This document shows, piece by piece, positions 15,959 to 25,312 of a DNA stretch of 64,000 nucleotides. Each line of letters opens with the position of its first letter. The first letter of the stretch is position 1. Made by a program: the position numbers and the translations under genes. Source of the stretch: Psychromarinibacter halotolerans. Lineage in GTDB: Bacteria; Pseudomonadota; Alphaproteobacteria; Rhodobacterales; Rhodobacteraceae. A model generated the notes under the pieces. That model was given only the letters and a program-made list of their open reading frames with translations. It was not told the DNA's origin and did not search any database. The stretch spans positions 62,001-126,000 of the forward strand of contig NZ_JARGYD010000005.1 in NCBI RefSeq assembly GCF_029168315.1. The letters run 5' to 3'.

Positions 15959-16054
15959 TCGCCGCCTGAAATCTCGCGGGGTGCGTGAACGGCGCTCCCC
16001 GCGTTCGGGTTTGTTGGGTGCGGTTGGTCCGCACCTTTCGTCAAAGGGAAGCGC

Positions 16055-16987
16055 ATGAGCGATACCCATGTCAGTGACTTCGACCACGAGGCGGGCTTCG
16101 GCGACTACTTCGCCCTGTTGAAGCCCCGCGTGATGTCGCTTGTTATCTTCACCGCGCTGGTGGGGCTCGTGGCCGCGCCGGTTTCCGTGCATCCGGTCGT
16201 CGCCCTGTCGTCGATCCTGTTCATCGCCATCGGCGCAGGTGCCTCGGGCGCGCTGAACATGTGGTGGGATGCCGACATCGACGCGGTGATGAAGCGCACC
16301 GTGAAACGCCCGGTGCCGTCGGGCCGCGTGACCGCGGACGAGGCGCTGGCGATCGGCGTCGCGCTGTCCGGCCTGTCGGTCGTGATGCTGGCGCTGGCGG
16401 CGAACATCCTTGCCGGGGCGCTGCTGGCCTTCACCATCTTCTTCTACGCCGTGATCTACACGATGATCCTGAAACGGTGGACGCCGCAGAACATCGTGAT
16501 CGGCGGCGCCGCGGGCGCCTTCCCCCCGATGATCGGCTGGGCCGTCGCGACCGGATCGGTTTCAGTGGAATCGGTTCTGATGTTCGCGCTGACGTTCATG
16601 TGGACGCCGCCCCATTTCTGGGCGCTGGCCCTGTTCATGAACAGCGATTACGACAAGGCCAACGTGCCGATGCTGACCGTGACCCACGGCCGTCGCGTGA
16701 CCCGCAACCACATTCTTGGCTACACGCTGGCGCTGGTTCCGGTTGCGATGGGCATCGGGTTCACCTCGATCGGCGGCTACGCCTATCTTGCGATCGCCAC
16801 CGTCCTGAACGTCATGTTCCTGAAGGGCGCGTACGACGTCTGGCAGCGCGACGACGTCACCGCCGAGGCTGACGGCTATCGCACCGAAAAGCGCCTGTTC
16901 CGCCTGTCGCTGTCCTATCTCTTCCTGCATTTCGCGGCGATCCTCGTCGAGGCGACGATGCGGTCCTTCGGTATCGGAGGCTGGTAG
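16055..16987 (+). CDS. ctaB: Protoheme IX farnesyltransferase (heme O synthase)
   Basis: UbiA-family membrane prenyltransferase that converts heme B to heme O, the precursor of heme A for aa3 oxidase. 310 residues with about nine membrane helices. The first aspartate motif is NMWWDADIDAVMKRT (about 69-83), followed by RPVPSGR and YTMILKRWTPQNIVIGG. It is the second gene of the cta operon, 96 bases after ctaC, and its stop is one base away from the next start region. Confidence 0.96.
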   Translation: MSDTHVSDFDHEAGFGDYFALLKPRVMSLVIFTALVGLVAAPVSVHPVVALSSILFIAIGAGASGALNMWWDADIDAVMKRTVKRPVPSGRVTADEALAIGVALSGLSVVMLALAANILAGALLAFTIFFYAVIYTMILKRWTPQNIVIGGAAGAFPPMIGWAVATGSVSVESVLMFALTFMWTPPHFWALALFMNSDYDKANVPMLTVTHGRRVTRNHILGYTLALVPVAMGIGFTSIGGYAYLAIATVLNVMFLKGAYDVWQRDDVTAEADGYRTEKRLFRLSLSYLFLHFAAILVEATMRSFGIGGW

Positions 16988-16988
16988 T

Positions 16989-17216
16989 ATGGCGATCAAC
17001 GCGGAGCACGAGATCCACAAGCGGCGATTTTCGCGCAACCTCGGCGTCGGCCTTGCGCTGGCCGGGTTCGTCGGGCTGGTGTTCGCGCTGAGCGTGGTCA
17101 AGGTTCAGACCGGCGGGCTGCTGGAAGGCTACGACCACCAGCCGCGGGTTTCGATGACGCCTGTAACGGAAGACGGCGCGACTGAAACGACAGCGACAGA
17201 GGAGGCCGGCGAATGA
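16989..17216 (+). CDS. Small single-span membrane protein of the cta operon
   Basis: 75 residues with a basic N-terminus (HKRRFSRNLG), one membrane helix (about 18-40, LALAGFVGLVFALSVVKV) and a Thr/Glu-rich soluble tail. It lies between ctaB and ctaG, overlapping ctaG by four bases (ATGA). Short genes in this position (CoxF-like) are common in alphaproteobacterial cox operons. A role in oxidase assembly is inferred from position only. Confidence 0.8.
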   Translation: MAINAEHEIHKRRFSRNLGVGLALAGFVGLVFALSVVKVQTGGLLEGYDHQPRVSMTPVTEDGATETTATEEAGE

Positions 17217-17791
17217 AGATGCAGGGAACTCACAAGACGCTGGCACTGACCGTCGGCACCGTGGTGCTGATGGGCGGCCTCGCATGGGCTTCGGTCCCGT
17301 TCTACGACTGGTTCTGCCGGGTCACGGGCTTTGGTGGCACCACCGGCGTGGCGAGCGCGGGTGCTGACCACATCCTGGACGAGACCATCAAGATCCGGTT
17401 CGACGGGTCGCTCGACAAGGACATGCCCTGGACCTTCAAGCCGGTCGAGCGCGAGGTCGAGCTGAAGATCGGCGAGACCGGGCTGGCCTTCTACGAGGCG
17501 TACAACCCGACCGATCGCCCCGTTGCGGGTCAGGCAAGCTATAACGTGACGCCTTACGAGGCGGGCGGCTTCTTCACCAAGATCGACTGCTTCTGCTTCA
17601 CCGAACAGGTGCTGCAGCCGGGCGAGCGGGTGCAGATGCCGGTGACCTTCTACGTCGACCCGGAAATGGTCGAGGACCGCGACGCGAAATACGTTCACAC
17701 GATTACGCTGTCCTACACCTTCTACGAAATCGACCTCCCCGAGACCCACGCCGCTCTGGCGACCGAGGGTGACTCGGTCTACAACGAATAA
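17213..17791 (+). CDS. ctaG: Cytochrome c oxidase copper-assembly protein CtaG/Cox11
   Basis: Membrane-anchored copper chaperone that inserts CuB into subunit I. 192 residues. One N-terminal membrane helix (about 9-28) is followed by VPFYDWFCRVTGFGGTT, the Cox11 signature. The immunoglobulin-like domain carries the copper-binding pair in KIDCFCFTEQ. The start overlaps the end of the preceding small gene (ATGA), which indicates coupled translation. Confidence 0.96.
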   Translation: MKMQGTHKTLALTVGTVVLMGGLAWASVPFYDWFCRVTGFGGTTGVASAGADHILDETIKIRFDGSLDKDMPWTFKPVEREVELKIGETGLAFYEAYNPTDRPVAGQASYNVTPYEAGGFFTKIDCFCFTEQVLQPGERVQMPVTFYVDPEMVEDRDAKYVHTITLSYTFYEIDLPETHAALATEGDSVYNE

Positions 17792-17818
17792 AGTCGCGCA
17801 AGACGAGGGAACGCTGCA

Positions 17819-18619
17819 ATGGCGCACGAAAAGAACCACGACTATCACATTCTCCCCCCGTCGATCTGGCCCTTCGCCGGGTCGGTCTCGGCCTTCGTCA
17901 TGCTGTACGGCGCGGTCCGGTACTTCCACGACGCCGGCCCCTGGGTGATGCTCATCGGCTTTGTCGGTGTGCTTTACACGATGTTCGCCTGGTGGTCCGA
18001 GGTCGTCTCGGAAAGCAGGGCGGGCGACCACACCCCGGTCGTCGCCATCGGCCTGCGCTATGGCTTCATCATGTTCATCATGTCCGAGGTCATGTTCTTC
18101 GCGGCGTGGTTCTGGTCGTTCTTCAAGCACGCCATGTACCCCGGCGGCCCGGAAACCCCGGTCGAGTATCAGGTCTGGCCCCCCGCCAACATCGAGACGT
18201 TCGACCCCTGGCACCTGCCGCTGATCAACACGCTGATCCTGCTGTGCTCGGGCGCCGCCTGCACCTGGGCCCACCACGCGCTGGCGCATGAGAACAACCG
18301 CAAGGACCTTGTGAACGGCCTGATCCTGTCCGTTGCGCTGGGTATCCTGTTCACGTTCTTCCAGATCTACGAATACAGCCACGCGGCCTTCGGCTTCTCC
18401 GGCAACATCTACGGCGCCAACTTCTTCATGGCGACGGGCTTCCACGGCTTCCACGTCGTGATCGGCACGATCTTCCTGTTCGTCTGCCTGATGCGTGCGC
18501 TGGCCGGGCACTTCACCCCCGAAAAGCACGTCGGTTTCGAAGCCGCCGCTTGGTACTGGCACTTCGTCGACGTGGTCTGGCTGTTCCTGTTCATGTCCAT
18601 CTACATCTGGGGAAGCTGA
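17819..18619 (+). CDS. ctaE: Cytochrome c oxidase (aa3-type) subunit III
   Basis: Seven-helix integral subunit III, 266 residues, which stabilises the oxidase and its proton uptake. Characteristic blocks are KNHDYHILPPSIWPF at the N-terminus, FIMSEVMFFAAWFWSFF, THHALAHEN-like WAHHALAHENNRKD, FHGFHVVIGTIFL and AAAWYWHFVDVVWLFLF at the C-terminus. It follows ctaG after 27 bases. A strong intrinsic terminator 54 bases downstream ends this transcription unit before the SURF1 gene. Confidence 0.97.
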   Translation: MAHEKNHDYHILPPSIWPFAGSVSAFVMLYGAVRYFHDAGPWVMLIGFVGVLYTMFAWWSEVVSESRAGDHTPVVAIGLRYGFIMFIMSEVMFFAAWFWSFFKHAMYPGGPETPVEYQVWPPANIETFDPWHLPLINTLILLCSGAACTWAHHALAHENNRKDLVNGLILSVALGILFTFFQIYEYSHAAFGFSGNIYGANFFMATGFHGFHVVIGTIFLFVCLMRALAGHFTPEKHVGFEAAAWYWHFVDVVWLFLFMSIYIWGS

Positions 18620-18672
18620 CCGTTTCGCACCGGCCGCCGCGGCGCGCCGGGCGACATCGTCGCACAGTTTCG

Positions 18673-18704
18673 AAAGGGCGCAGGTCGAACCTGCGCCCTT
18701 TTCC
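18673..18704 (+). terminator. Terminator of the cta operon
   Basis: AAAGGGCGCAGGT (18673-18685), loop CGA, ACCTGCGCCCTTT (18689-18701), then TTCC: a perfect 13-bp stem with a T tract. Confidence 0.85.
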
Positions 18705-18780
18705 TTTCGGTGGTGCCCGTACGGCGGTTTTGCGTCGCACCGTCTGGCGCCCCCCGGCGCAAGGGACTAGGACAACTGGC

Positions 18781-19446
18781 ATGAAAAGATACCTCGCCCC
18801 CCTTCTGATCGGCTGTATCGGTTGCGCCATCCTTCTGTCGCTTGGCGTCTGGCAAGTGCAGCGGCTGGCGTGGAAAGAGGCGATGCTGTCCCGGATCGAG
18901 TCGCAGATCGCCGGCGATCCGGTGCCGCTGTTCGCCGGCCCGCTGGAGGAATACCAAGCGGTCGAGGCGACCGGCACGATCACCGACGAAGAAGCGCACG
19001 TTATGACTCCGGTGAAGAACATCGGCGCGGTGTTCCGCATCGTGTCCGTGTTCGAAACCGACGGCCGCCGCATCCTGCTGGACCGCGGCTTCGTCCCCGC
19101 GACGGACAAGACGGCGGATCGCCCGCCGGTCGAGGATGTCCGCATCGTCGGAAACTTCCGCACCGTTGAGGAAAGCGACAGCTTCACCCCTGAACCGGAC
19201 CTCGACACCAACTATTGGTTCGCCCGTGACGTGCCCCGTCTGGCCGAGGCGCTGGGCACCGAGCCGATCCTTGTGGTCCTGCGCGAAAGCGACGAAGCTT
19301 CCGCTCCGGTGACGCCGTGGCCGGTCGGCACCGAGGGCATCCCGAACAACCACCTGAACTACGCGATCACGTGGTTTCTGCTGGCTGCGGTCTGGGCGGG
19401 GATGACAGCCCTGTGGCTGTGGCGTATCAACCGGCGGACCGACTGA
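18781..19446 (+). CDS. SURF1 family cytochrome oxidase assembly protein
   Basis: Heme A insertion and assembly factor for aa3 oxidase, 221 residues. It has a membrane helix at each end (about 5-25 and 190-212) flanking a periplasmic domain. Family marks are GVWQVQRLAWKEAML near the N-terminus, VLLDRG-like ILLDRGFVPA in the middle and NHLNYAITWFLLA before the C-terminal helix. It lies downstream of the cta terminator and 15 bases before thrC, so it may be transcribed with thrC or by read-through. Confidence 0.94.
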   Translation: MKRYLAPLLIGCIGCAILLSLGVWQVQRLAWKEAMLSRIESQIAGDPVPLFAGPLEEYQAVEATGTITDEEAHVMTPVKNIGAVFRIVSVFETDGRRILLDRGFVPATDKTADRPPVEDVRIVGNFRTVEESDSFTPEPDLDTNYWFARDVPRLAEALGTEPILVVLRESDEASAPVTPWPVGTEGIPNNHLNYAITWFLLAAVWAGMTALWLWRINRRTD

Positions 19447-19461
19447 ATCAAAGGGGCAGCA

Positions 19462-20850
19462 ATGCGTTACATCTCTACCCGCGGACAGGCACCCGTGCTG
19501 TCCTTCGAAGAGGCGATGCTGACCGGCCTTGCGCGCGACGGCGGGCTTTACCTGCCCGAGACGATCCCGCAGATGACGCAGGAAGAGATCGCCGCGCTGG
19601 CCGGGCTGTCCTATGAAGAAATCGCGTTCCGGGTGATGAAGCCGTTCATCGGCGACTGCTTCACCGACGACGAGTTCAAGGGCATCATCGAACGTGCCTA
19701 CGCGGGCTTCGGCCACGACGCCCGCGCACCTTTGGTGCAGATGGGGCCGAACCACTTCCTGCTGGAACTGTTCCACGGCCCGACGCTGGCCTTCAAGGAC
19801 TTCGCGATGCAGCTGATCGGCCAGCTGTTTCAGGCCGCGCTTGGCCGTCGCGGCGACCGCGTGACCATCGTCGGCGCAACCTCCGGCGACACCGGGTCAG
19901 CCGCGATCGAGGCGTTCCGCGGGCTCGACAATGTCGACGTCTTCATCCTGTTCCCCGAGGGCCGCGTGTCCGAGGTGCAGCGCCGCCAGATGACCACCCC
20001 GTCCGAGGCGAACGTGCACGCGCTGGCGGTGAAGGGCGATTTCGACGACTGCCAGGCCGCGCTGAAGGACATGTTCAACGACTTCGACTTTCGCGACGAG
20101 GTCAAGCTGGCGGGCGTCAACTCGATCAACTGGGCCCGGGTGCTGGCACAGGTCGTGTATTACTTCTCGTCCGCCGTATCGCTGGGCGCACCGCATCGCA
20201 AGGTCAGCTTCACCGTGCCCACCGGCAACTTCGGCGACATTTTCGCGGGCTACGTGGCCAAGCGCATGGGCCTGCCGATCGAGCATCTGGTGATCGCGAC
20301 CAACCAGAACGACATCCTGCACCGCACGATGGTGTCCGGCGCCCATGTGAAAGAGGGCGTCAGCCCCTCGATCAGCCCTTCGATGGACATTCAGGTCTCG
20401 TCCAACTTCGAGCGTGCGCTGTATTACGCCTACGGTCAGGACGGCTCGGCCGTGGCGCACGAGATGGAGGCGCTGAAGACCGAAGGCGGCTTCACCGTCA
20501 GCCAGGGCGCGCTGGAATTCCTGCGCGAAACCTTCCTGTCCGGCCGCGCGAGCGAAGAAGAAACATCCGCCACGATCCGCGCAGCCTTTGCCGCGACCGG
20601 GGAAACGCTGTGCCCGCACAGCGCCGTGGGCGTGAAGGTGGCCGAGGAAAACCTTGGCACGACGCCGATGATCACGCTGGCCACCGCGCACCCGGCCAAG
20701 TTCCCCGACGCGGTCGAGGCCGCGACCGGCGAAAGGCCGCCCCTTCCCAATCGGATGGCGGACCTATATGACCGTTCGGAACGGTTCAGCGCCATCGACA
20801 ACGATCTGGGCGCAATCGAGAACCTCATAAGGGAGCGCATCGCCACGTGA
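19462..20850 (+). CDS. thrC: Threonine synthase
   Basis: PLP enzyme that converts O-phosphohomoserine to threonine. 462 residues, the long (fungal/proteobacterial) class. The N-terminus MRYISTRGQAPVLSFEEAML is typical. The PLP lysine is K112 in HGPTLAFKDF, and the phosphate-binding loop is TSGDTGSAA. Residues about 230-330 include the VPTGNFGDIFAGY block. The stop overlaps the GTG start of the M16 peptidase gene, so the two are coupled. Confidence 0.97.
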   Translation: MRYISTRGQAPVLSFEEAMLTGLARDGGLYLPETIPQMTQEEIAALAGLSYEEIAFRVMKPFIGDCFTDDEFKGIIERAYAGFGHDARAPLVQMGPNHFLLELFHGPTLAFKDFAMQLIGQLFQAALGRRGDRVTIVGATSGDTGSAAIEAFRGLDNVDVFILFPEGRVSEVQRRQMTTPSEANVHALAVKGDFDDCQAALKDMFNDFDFRDEVKLAGVNSINWARVLAQVVYYFSSAVSLGAPHRKVSFTVPTGNFGDIFAGYVAKRMGLPIEHLVIATNQNDILHRTMVSGAHVKEGVSPSISPSMDIQVSSNFERALYYAYGQDGSAVAHEMEALKTEGGFTVSQGALEFLRETFLSGRASEEETSATIRAAFAATGETLCPHSAVGVKVAEENLGTTPMITLATAHPAKFPDAVEAATGERPPLPNRMADLYDRSERFSAIDNDLGAIENLIRERIAT

Positions 20851-22109
20851 CCGTGAAAATCCATACCCTGTCCAACGGCTTCCGGGTCGTGACCGAACGG
20901 ATGCCCTCGATGAAATCCGTGTCGCTGGGGATATGGGTTATGGCGGGTGGCCGGCACGAACGGCCCGAGCAGAACGGGATCGCGCATTTCCTCGAACATA
21001 TGGCGTTCAAGGGGACGAAAACCCGCAGTGCGCTGCAGCTCGCCGAGGAAATCGAAGACGTCGGCGGCTACATCAACGCCTATACCAGCCGCGAGATGAC
21101 CGCCTATTACGCCCGCGTGCTCGAGAACGACGTGCGTCTCGCGCTCGACGTGATCTCGGACATCGTGCTGAACCCGATCTTCGAAGACAACGAGATCGAG
21201 GTCGAACGCGGTGTGATCCTGCAAGAGATCGGGCAGGTTCTCGACACGCCGGACGACGTGATCTTCGACTGGCTGCAGGAAGTCGCCTATCCCGACCAGC
21301 CGCTTGGCCGCACCATCCTTGGCCCGACCGAGCGGGTGCGCGGGTTCTCCCGCAGCGACCTGAAATCCTTCGTCGCCGAACACTACGGCCCCGAAAAGAT
21401 GATCCTCGCCGCCGCCGGCGCGGTGGACCACGACGAGATCGCGGCCGAGGCCGAGAAACTGTTCGGGCACCTGCCGCGGACCGAGCCCGACCGGATGGAG
21501 CCGGGCCGCTTCCTTGGCGGCGAACGGCTGGAAGTCCGGCCGCTGGAGCAGGTCCATTTCGCGCTGGCCTTCGAGACGCCCGGTTACCGCGATGACGAGA
21601 TCTACACGGCGCAGATCTATTCCACCGCGCTGGGTGGCGGCATGTCCTCGCGCCTGTTCCAAGAGGCCCGAGAACGGCGCGGGCTGTGCTACACCATCTT
21701 TGCGCAGACCGGGGCCTACGCCGACACGGGTCTGACGACGATCTACGCGGGCACCGCCGCCGACCAGATCGGTGATCTTGCCGGCCTGACCATCGACGAA
21801 TTGAAACGCGCCGCCGACGACATGTCCGACGCCGAGATCGCCCGCGCCCGCGCGCAGATGAAGGCAGGGCTTCTGATGGGGCTGGAAAGCCCGTCGGCCC
21901 GCGCCGAGCGACTGGCGCGGCTGGTGTCGATCTGGGGCCGCGTGCCCAGCCTTGACGAGGTGGTCGAGAAGATCGACGCGGTGGGCACCGACCGCGTGAC
22001 GGCCTTCGCCGAGAAGGTGGCAGGCGATGCACGCGCGGCGCTGACCATGTACGGCCCCGTCGACCACGCGCCCCGCATCGCGGACCTGCGGGAGCGTCTC
22101 GCGGCCTGA
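20847..22109 (+). CDS. M16 family zinc peptidase (processing-peptidase-like)
   Basis: 420 residues; the GTG start overlaps the thrC stop. The inverted zinc motif HFLEH is at 47-51 (H47, E50, H51), with the downstream glutamate in the ENDVRLALD / NEIEVERGVILQE region, as in mitochondrial processing peptidase beta and Rickettsia-type homologues. The C-terminal half has the R-Y pair region GGGMSSRLFQEARERRGLCY. No signal peptide, so it is probably cytoplasmic. The thrC-M16-acetyltransferase order is common in Rhodobacteraceae. The natural substrate is unknown. Confidence 0.93.
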   Translation: MTVKIHTLSNGFRVVTERMPSMKSVSLGIWVMAGGRHERPEQNGIAHFLEHMAFKGTKTRSALQLAEEIEDVGGYINAYTSREMTAYYARVLENDVRLALDVISDIVLNPIFEDNEIEVERGVILQEIGQVLDTPDDVIFDWLQEVAYPDQPLGRTILGPTERVRGFSRSDLKSFVAEHYGPEKMILAAAGAVDHDEIAAEAEKLFGHLPRTEPDRMEPGRFLGGERLEVRPLEQVHFALAFETPGYRDDEIYTAQIYSTALGGGMSSRLFQEARERRGLCYTIFAQTGAYADTGLTTIYAGTAADQIGDLAGLTIDELKRAADDMSDAEIARARAQMKAGLLMGLESPSARAERLARLVSIWGRVPSLDEVVEKIDAVGTDRVTAFAEKVAGDARAALTMYGPVDHAPRIADLRERLAA

Positions 22110-22693
22110 TGCTGAACAGACGTCGCAAGCTGCGCCTTGTCACGGACCGGATGTTCCTGCGCGCGCCGCAGCATGCGGACTTCCGCGCCTGGACGGCGCT
22201 GCGACAGTCGTCGGCGGATTTCCTGACCCCGTGGGAACCGACGTGGTCGCCGGACCACCTGACCCGCAAGGCCTTCACCAACCGCGTGTACTGGGCGCAA
22301 AGGTCGATCGTCGGCGGCACCGCGATCCCGCTGTTCCTGTTCCGCCGCGAAGGCGAGGTGCTGCTGGGCGCGATCACCCTCGACAACATCCGGCGCGGCC
22401 CGGCGCAATCCGGTACGCTGGGTTACTGGATCGGCGAACCCTATGCGCGTCAGGGCTACATGGGCGAGGCGATCGAAGCGATGGTGCACCACGGGTTCAA
22501 CGAACTCGACCTCAGCCGGATCGAGGCTGCCTGCCTCCCCGAGAACGCGGCTTCGCGCGGCGTGCTCGAGAAATCTGGCTTCAAGTACGAAGGCGTCGCG
22601 CAAAGCTACCTGCAAATCAACGGCCGCTGGCGCAATCACGTCCTGTATTCGAACCTGCGCCGCGACCGGCGCGGCAAGACCGACGTCGGCTAG
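22109..22693 (+). CDS. RimJ/RimL-type GNAT acetyltransferase
   Basis: 194 residues. Acetyl-CoA-dependent N-acetyltransferase. The profile RLVTDRMFLRAPQHADFRAW, then ITLDNIRRGPAQSGTLGYWI and QGYMGEAIEAMVHHGFNELD, matches RimJ/ribosomal-protein-alanine acetyltransferases; the acetyl-CoA loop is ARQGYMGEA. Its ATG overlaps the last base of the M16 gene, so it is the end of a coupled thrC-M16-GNAT unit. The exact acceptor is not predictable. Confidence 0.9.
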   Translation: MLNRRRKLRLVTDRMFLRAPQHADFRAWTALRQSSADFLTPWEPTWSPDHLTRKAFTNRVYWAQRSIVGGTAIPLFLFRREGEVLLGAITLDNIRRGPAQSGTLGYWIGEPYARQGYMGEAIEAMVHHGFNELDLSRIEAACLPENAASRGVLEKSGFKYEGVAQSYLQINGRWRNHVLYSNLRRDRRGKTDVG

Positions 22694-22710
22694 CGGGCAA
22701 CCCGCCCCCT

Positions 22711-22761
22711 GCTTCTTCTGTCCGCAAATATCCCGGGGAGCGCGAGGGGCAGAGCCCCTCG
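22711..22761 (+). repeat. Dispersed intergenic repeat, copy B
   Basis: GCTTCTTCTGTCCGCAAATA, then TCCCGGGGAG and a perfect stem-loop CGAGGGGC-AGA-GCCCCTCG (22743-22761). It is placed between two convergent genes (GNAT and the FAD oxidoreductase), where the hairpin may also act as a terminator. Shorter than copies A and C because the first stem-loop is missing. Confidence 0.75.
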
Positions 22762-22784
22762 TTCCAGCACCGTCGGAAAGCGCG

Positions 22785-24203
22785 TCAGTCGCGCAGCGGC
22801 AGGACTGCGCCGGGGTTCATGATCCCCAACGGGTCCAGCGCGTCCTTGATCGCCCGCATCGCCGCCAGCTTGGCGGGGTCGCCGTAGCGCTGCAGGTCCT
22901 CGGCCTTCAGCCGTCCGATCCCGTGTTCTGCGCTGATCGATCCGTCGAAGCTGTCGACAAGATCGTGCACCGCGCGCTGTACATCGCCCTTCTCGGCGAT
23001 GCGCGAGTCGCGGCTCTGACCTTTCGGCGGATACACGTTGTAATGCAGGTTCCCGTCGCCAAGGTGCCCGAAACAGTTGATCCGATAGTCGCCAAGCTTC
23101 TCCAGCACACCGGGCGCGGTGCGGATGAACTCGGGGATGCGCGAGATCGGCAACGAGATATCGTGCGACGAGATCGCGCCGATCAGCTTGTTCGCCTCGG
23201 GGATCGCCTCGCGCATGCGCCAGAACTCGGCGCGCTGCTGCTCTGACTGGGCGATCAGGCCGTCTGATACCAACTCGCGTTCGTGCGCCGCCATGAACAG
23301 CGTCTCCAGCGTTTCGGCGGGGTCGCGTCCGGCATCCAGTCCAAGGTCGATCAGCACCATCCACTCGGGCGGGTCGGGGAAGGGCAGGCGCACGTCGGGG
23401 ATCGTTTCCGACAGGAAGGTGGGCCCCATGCCCGAGATCAGCTCGAACGCATTGATGCCGGACCCGGCGATGTCGCCCGCCAGCGCCAGTAGGTCCAGCG
23501 CCGCGTCGGGGTCGCGCACCACCATCACGGCGGTGCCGGTTTCGGCAGGGCGCGGGAACAGGCGCAGCGCGGCGGCGGTGATGACCCCCAGCGTGCCCTC
23601 GGCCCCGATCAGCAGGTTACGCAGGTCGTACCCGGTGTTGTCCTTCCGCAGCCGTTTCAGCCCGTGCCAGACCGACCCGTCGGGCAGGACGGCTTCCAGC
23701 CCAAGACACAGGTCCCGCGCATTGCCATAGCGCAGCACGTTGACGCCGCCGGCGTTGGTGCCCAGCAGCCCGCCCATCCGGGCCGATCCTTCGGACCCCA
23801 GCGACAACGGGAACAGCCGGTCTGCGGCTTCCGCCGCGGCCTGCACGTCGACAAGGATCGCGCCCGCCTCTGCGACCAGCACGTTCTCGGCCGCGTAGGT
23901 GGCGCGGATCTTCGTCATGCGCTCCAGCGACAGCACCAGCGGCACGGGACCGTCGGGCATCACCTGCCCGGTCACCAGCCCCGTTCCGCCGCCGTAGGGG
24001 ATCACCGGCACGCGGGCCTCGGCTGCGGCGCGGATCGTCTCGGCCACCTCCTCGGTCGAGCCTGGGGCGACGACAAGGCCGATCTGGCCCGGTTTGCCGC
24101 CGCGCGGGGTCTCGGCATATTGGGCGGTGTCGTCCTTGAACGCCGCCTGCGGCAGGCGGCTGCGAAGGGTCTCGGCGAAGGCGTCGGTTACGGAATTATG
24201 CAT
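22785..24203 (-). CDS. FAD-binding oxidoreductase, GlcD/D-2-hydroxyglutarate dehydrogenase type
   Basis: 472 residues. The FAD domain (PCMH type) has PYGGGTGLVTGQ (about 93-104) and GSEGSARMGGLLGTNAGG. The C-terminal cap domain carries the metal and substrate motifs CFGHLGDGNLHYNVYPP and SISAEHGIGRLK, the signature of D-lactate and D-2-hydroxyacid dehydrogenases. It most likely oxidises a D-2-hydroxy acid and passes electrons to ETF or the quinone pool. Which acid cannot be read from the sequence. It is convergent with the GNAT gene. Confidence 0.9.
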   Translation of the reverse strand: MHNSVTDAFAETLRSRLPQAAFKDDTAQYAETPRGGKPGQIGLVVAPGSTEEVAETIRAAAEARVPVIPYGGGTGLVTGQVMPDGPVPLVLSLERMTKIRATYAAENVLVAEAGAILVDVQAAAEAADRLFPLSLGSEGSARMGGLLGTNAGGVNVLRYGNARDLCLGLEAVLPDGSVWHGLKRLRKDNTGYDLRNLLIGAEGTLGVITAAALRLFPRPAETGTAVMVVRDPDAALDLLALAGDIAGSGINAFELISGMGPTFLSETIPDVRLPFPDPPEWMVLIDLGLDAGRDPAETLETLFMAAHERELVSDGLIAQSEQQRAEFWRMREAIPEANKLIGAISSHDISLPISRIPEFIRTAPGVLEKLGDYRINCFGHLGDGNLHYNVYPPKGQSRDSRIAEKGDVQRAVHDLVDSFDGSISAEHGIGRLKAEDLQRYGDPAKLAAMRAIKDALDPLGIMNPGAVLPLRD

Positions 24204-24247
24204 GGCTTCGATGAACCATGACGCCGGGTCGGGCGCAAGCCCGGGTG

Positions 24248-25108
24248 CTATTCCTCGAACACCGGCAGGAACTGCGGCTCCAGCACCATCACGGTTGGGC
24301 GCGACGGCAGGTCCCGCAGCGACACCACGTATTCCGACCCGCCCGCGTACTGGATGTCGAAGGCTTCGGACATGCGGGCAAGGAAGGCGTCCAAGGCCCC
24401 GCGCCCGAACCAGTGCATCGGGATCACCACAGAGCTTCTCAGCCGCTCCATGATGCGCACCGCGACGTCCACGGGGATGGTCAGGCCGCCATCCACCGCA
24501 ATCATCACCACGTCCAGCCGGCCGATCGCGGCATACTGTTCTTCGGACGGTTCATGATGCAGGTGACCCATGTGACCGATGCACAGGCCTTCCACCTCGA
24601 AAATGAAGATAGAGTTGCCGTCGTCTTCCCGCCCCGTAAATCCCGAGCGGATGTCGGTCGAGACATTGCGGATCAGCACGTCGTCCAGCACAAGGTGGTG
24701 GTTCACCGGGCCGGTCCCGTCCTCGTTCCAGCCGGGCAAGACGTTCGGAATGCGCTCGTCCGGGCGGCCGGTCCAGTGCGAGGAATGGGCGTGGTTCATC
24801 GTCACCACATCGGGCACGAAGTCCTGACTTCCGGTATAGCCATTGTAATCGGTGATCCCGCTGAAGCCGCCCGGCGTCTGGATCAGGAACATCGAGTGAT
24901 CGATATAGCTGATCCGGACCGAAAAGTCGGGGATCGGATCGGCGTAGGCGGCCTTCTGGATGTATTCGAGCCCCGGTGCCGCGTCCGCGATGGCGATGCA
25001 GTGCGACATCCGCCGCTCCTGCGCCTCGGCGCCGGTCGCGGCGACAAGCATCAGGCTGGCAAGGGCATAGCTGGCCAGGGCATGGACGGAAGGGGCGAAA
25101 CGGATCAT
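24248..25108 (-). CDS. Exported metallo-beta-lactamase-fold (UlaG-like) protein
   Basis: 286 residues with a signal peptide (about 1-29, ending GAEAQ). The chain has the beta-sandwich order of UlaG-like hydrolases: HSMFLIQTPGG, then MNHAHSSHW, GHMGHLHH, and VIPMHWFG near the C-terminus. The first motif keeps the HxHxxH histidines but has serine in place of the usual aspartate before the last histidine, so metal use may differ or be lost. It follows the FAD oxidoreductase on the same strand order (45 bases upstream of it). Substrate unknown. Confidence 0.8.
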   Translation of the reverse strand: MIRFAPSVHALASYALASLMLVAATGAEAQERRMSHCIAIADAAPGLEYIQKAAYADPIPDFSVRISYIDHSMFLIQTPGGFSGITDYNGYTGSQDFVPDVVTMNHAHSSHWTGRPDERIPNVLPGWNEDGTGPVNHHLVLDDVLIRNVSTDIRSGFTGREDDGNSIFIFEVEGLCIGHMGHLHHEPSEEQYAAIGRLDVVMIAVDGGLTIPVDVAVRIMERLRSSVVIPMHWFGRGALDAFLARMSEAFDIQYAGGSEYVVSLRDLPSRPTVMVLEPQFLPVFEE

Positions 25109-25312
25109 GGCGGGCTCCCCGGTGTTTACCCAACGATAGCCCGACCTCGCGCGTTTCCCCTAGCGTCCGTCGCCCTGCGGCCGATCACACCCGCGTCAGA
25201 TGCCACCTTTCCGGGCAACCGGTGCACAGCTCGTGTGCGGCGCGGCGCAGCCGGCCCCCTGTCGGTCGCGCCTAGGGTGCCCTAGGTAAGTTGCAACGCA
25301 AAGGAGACGGAA

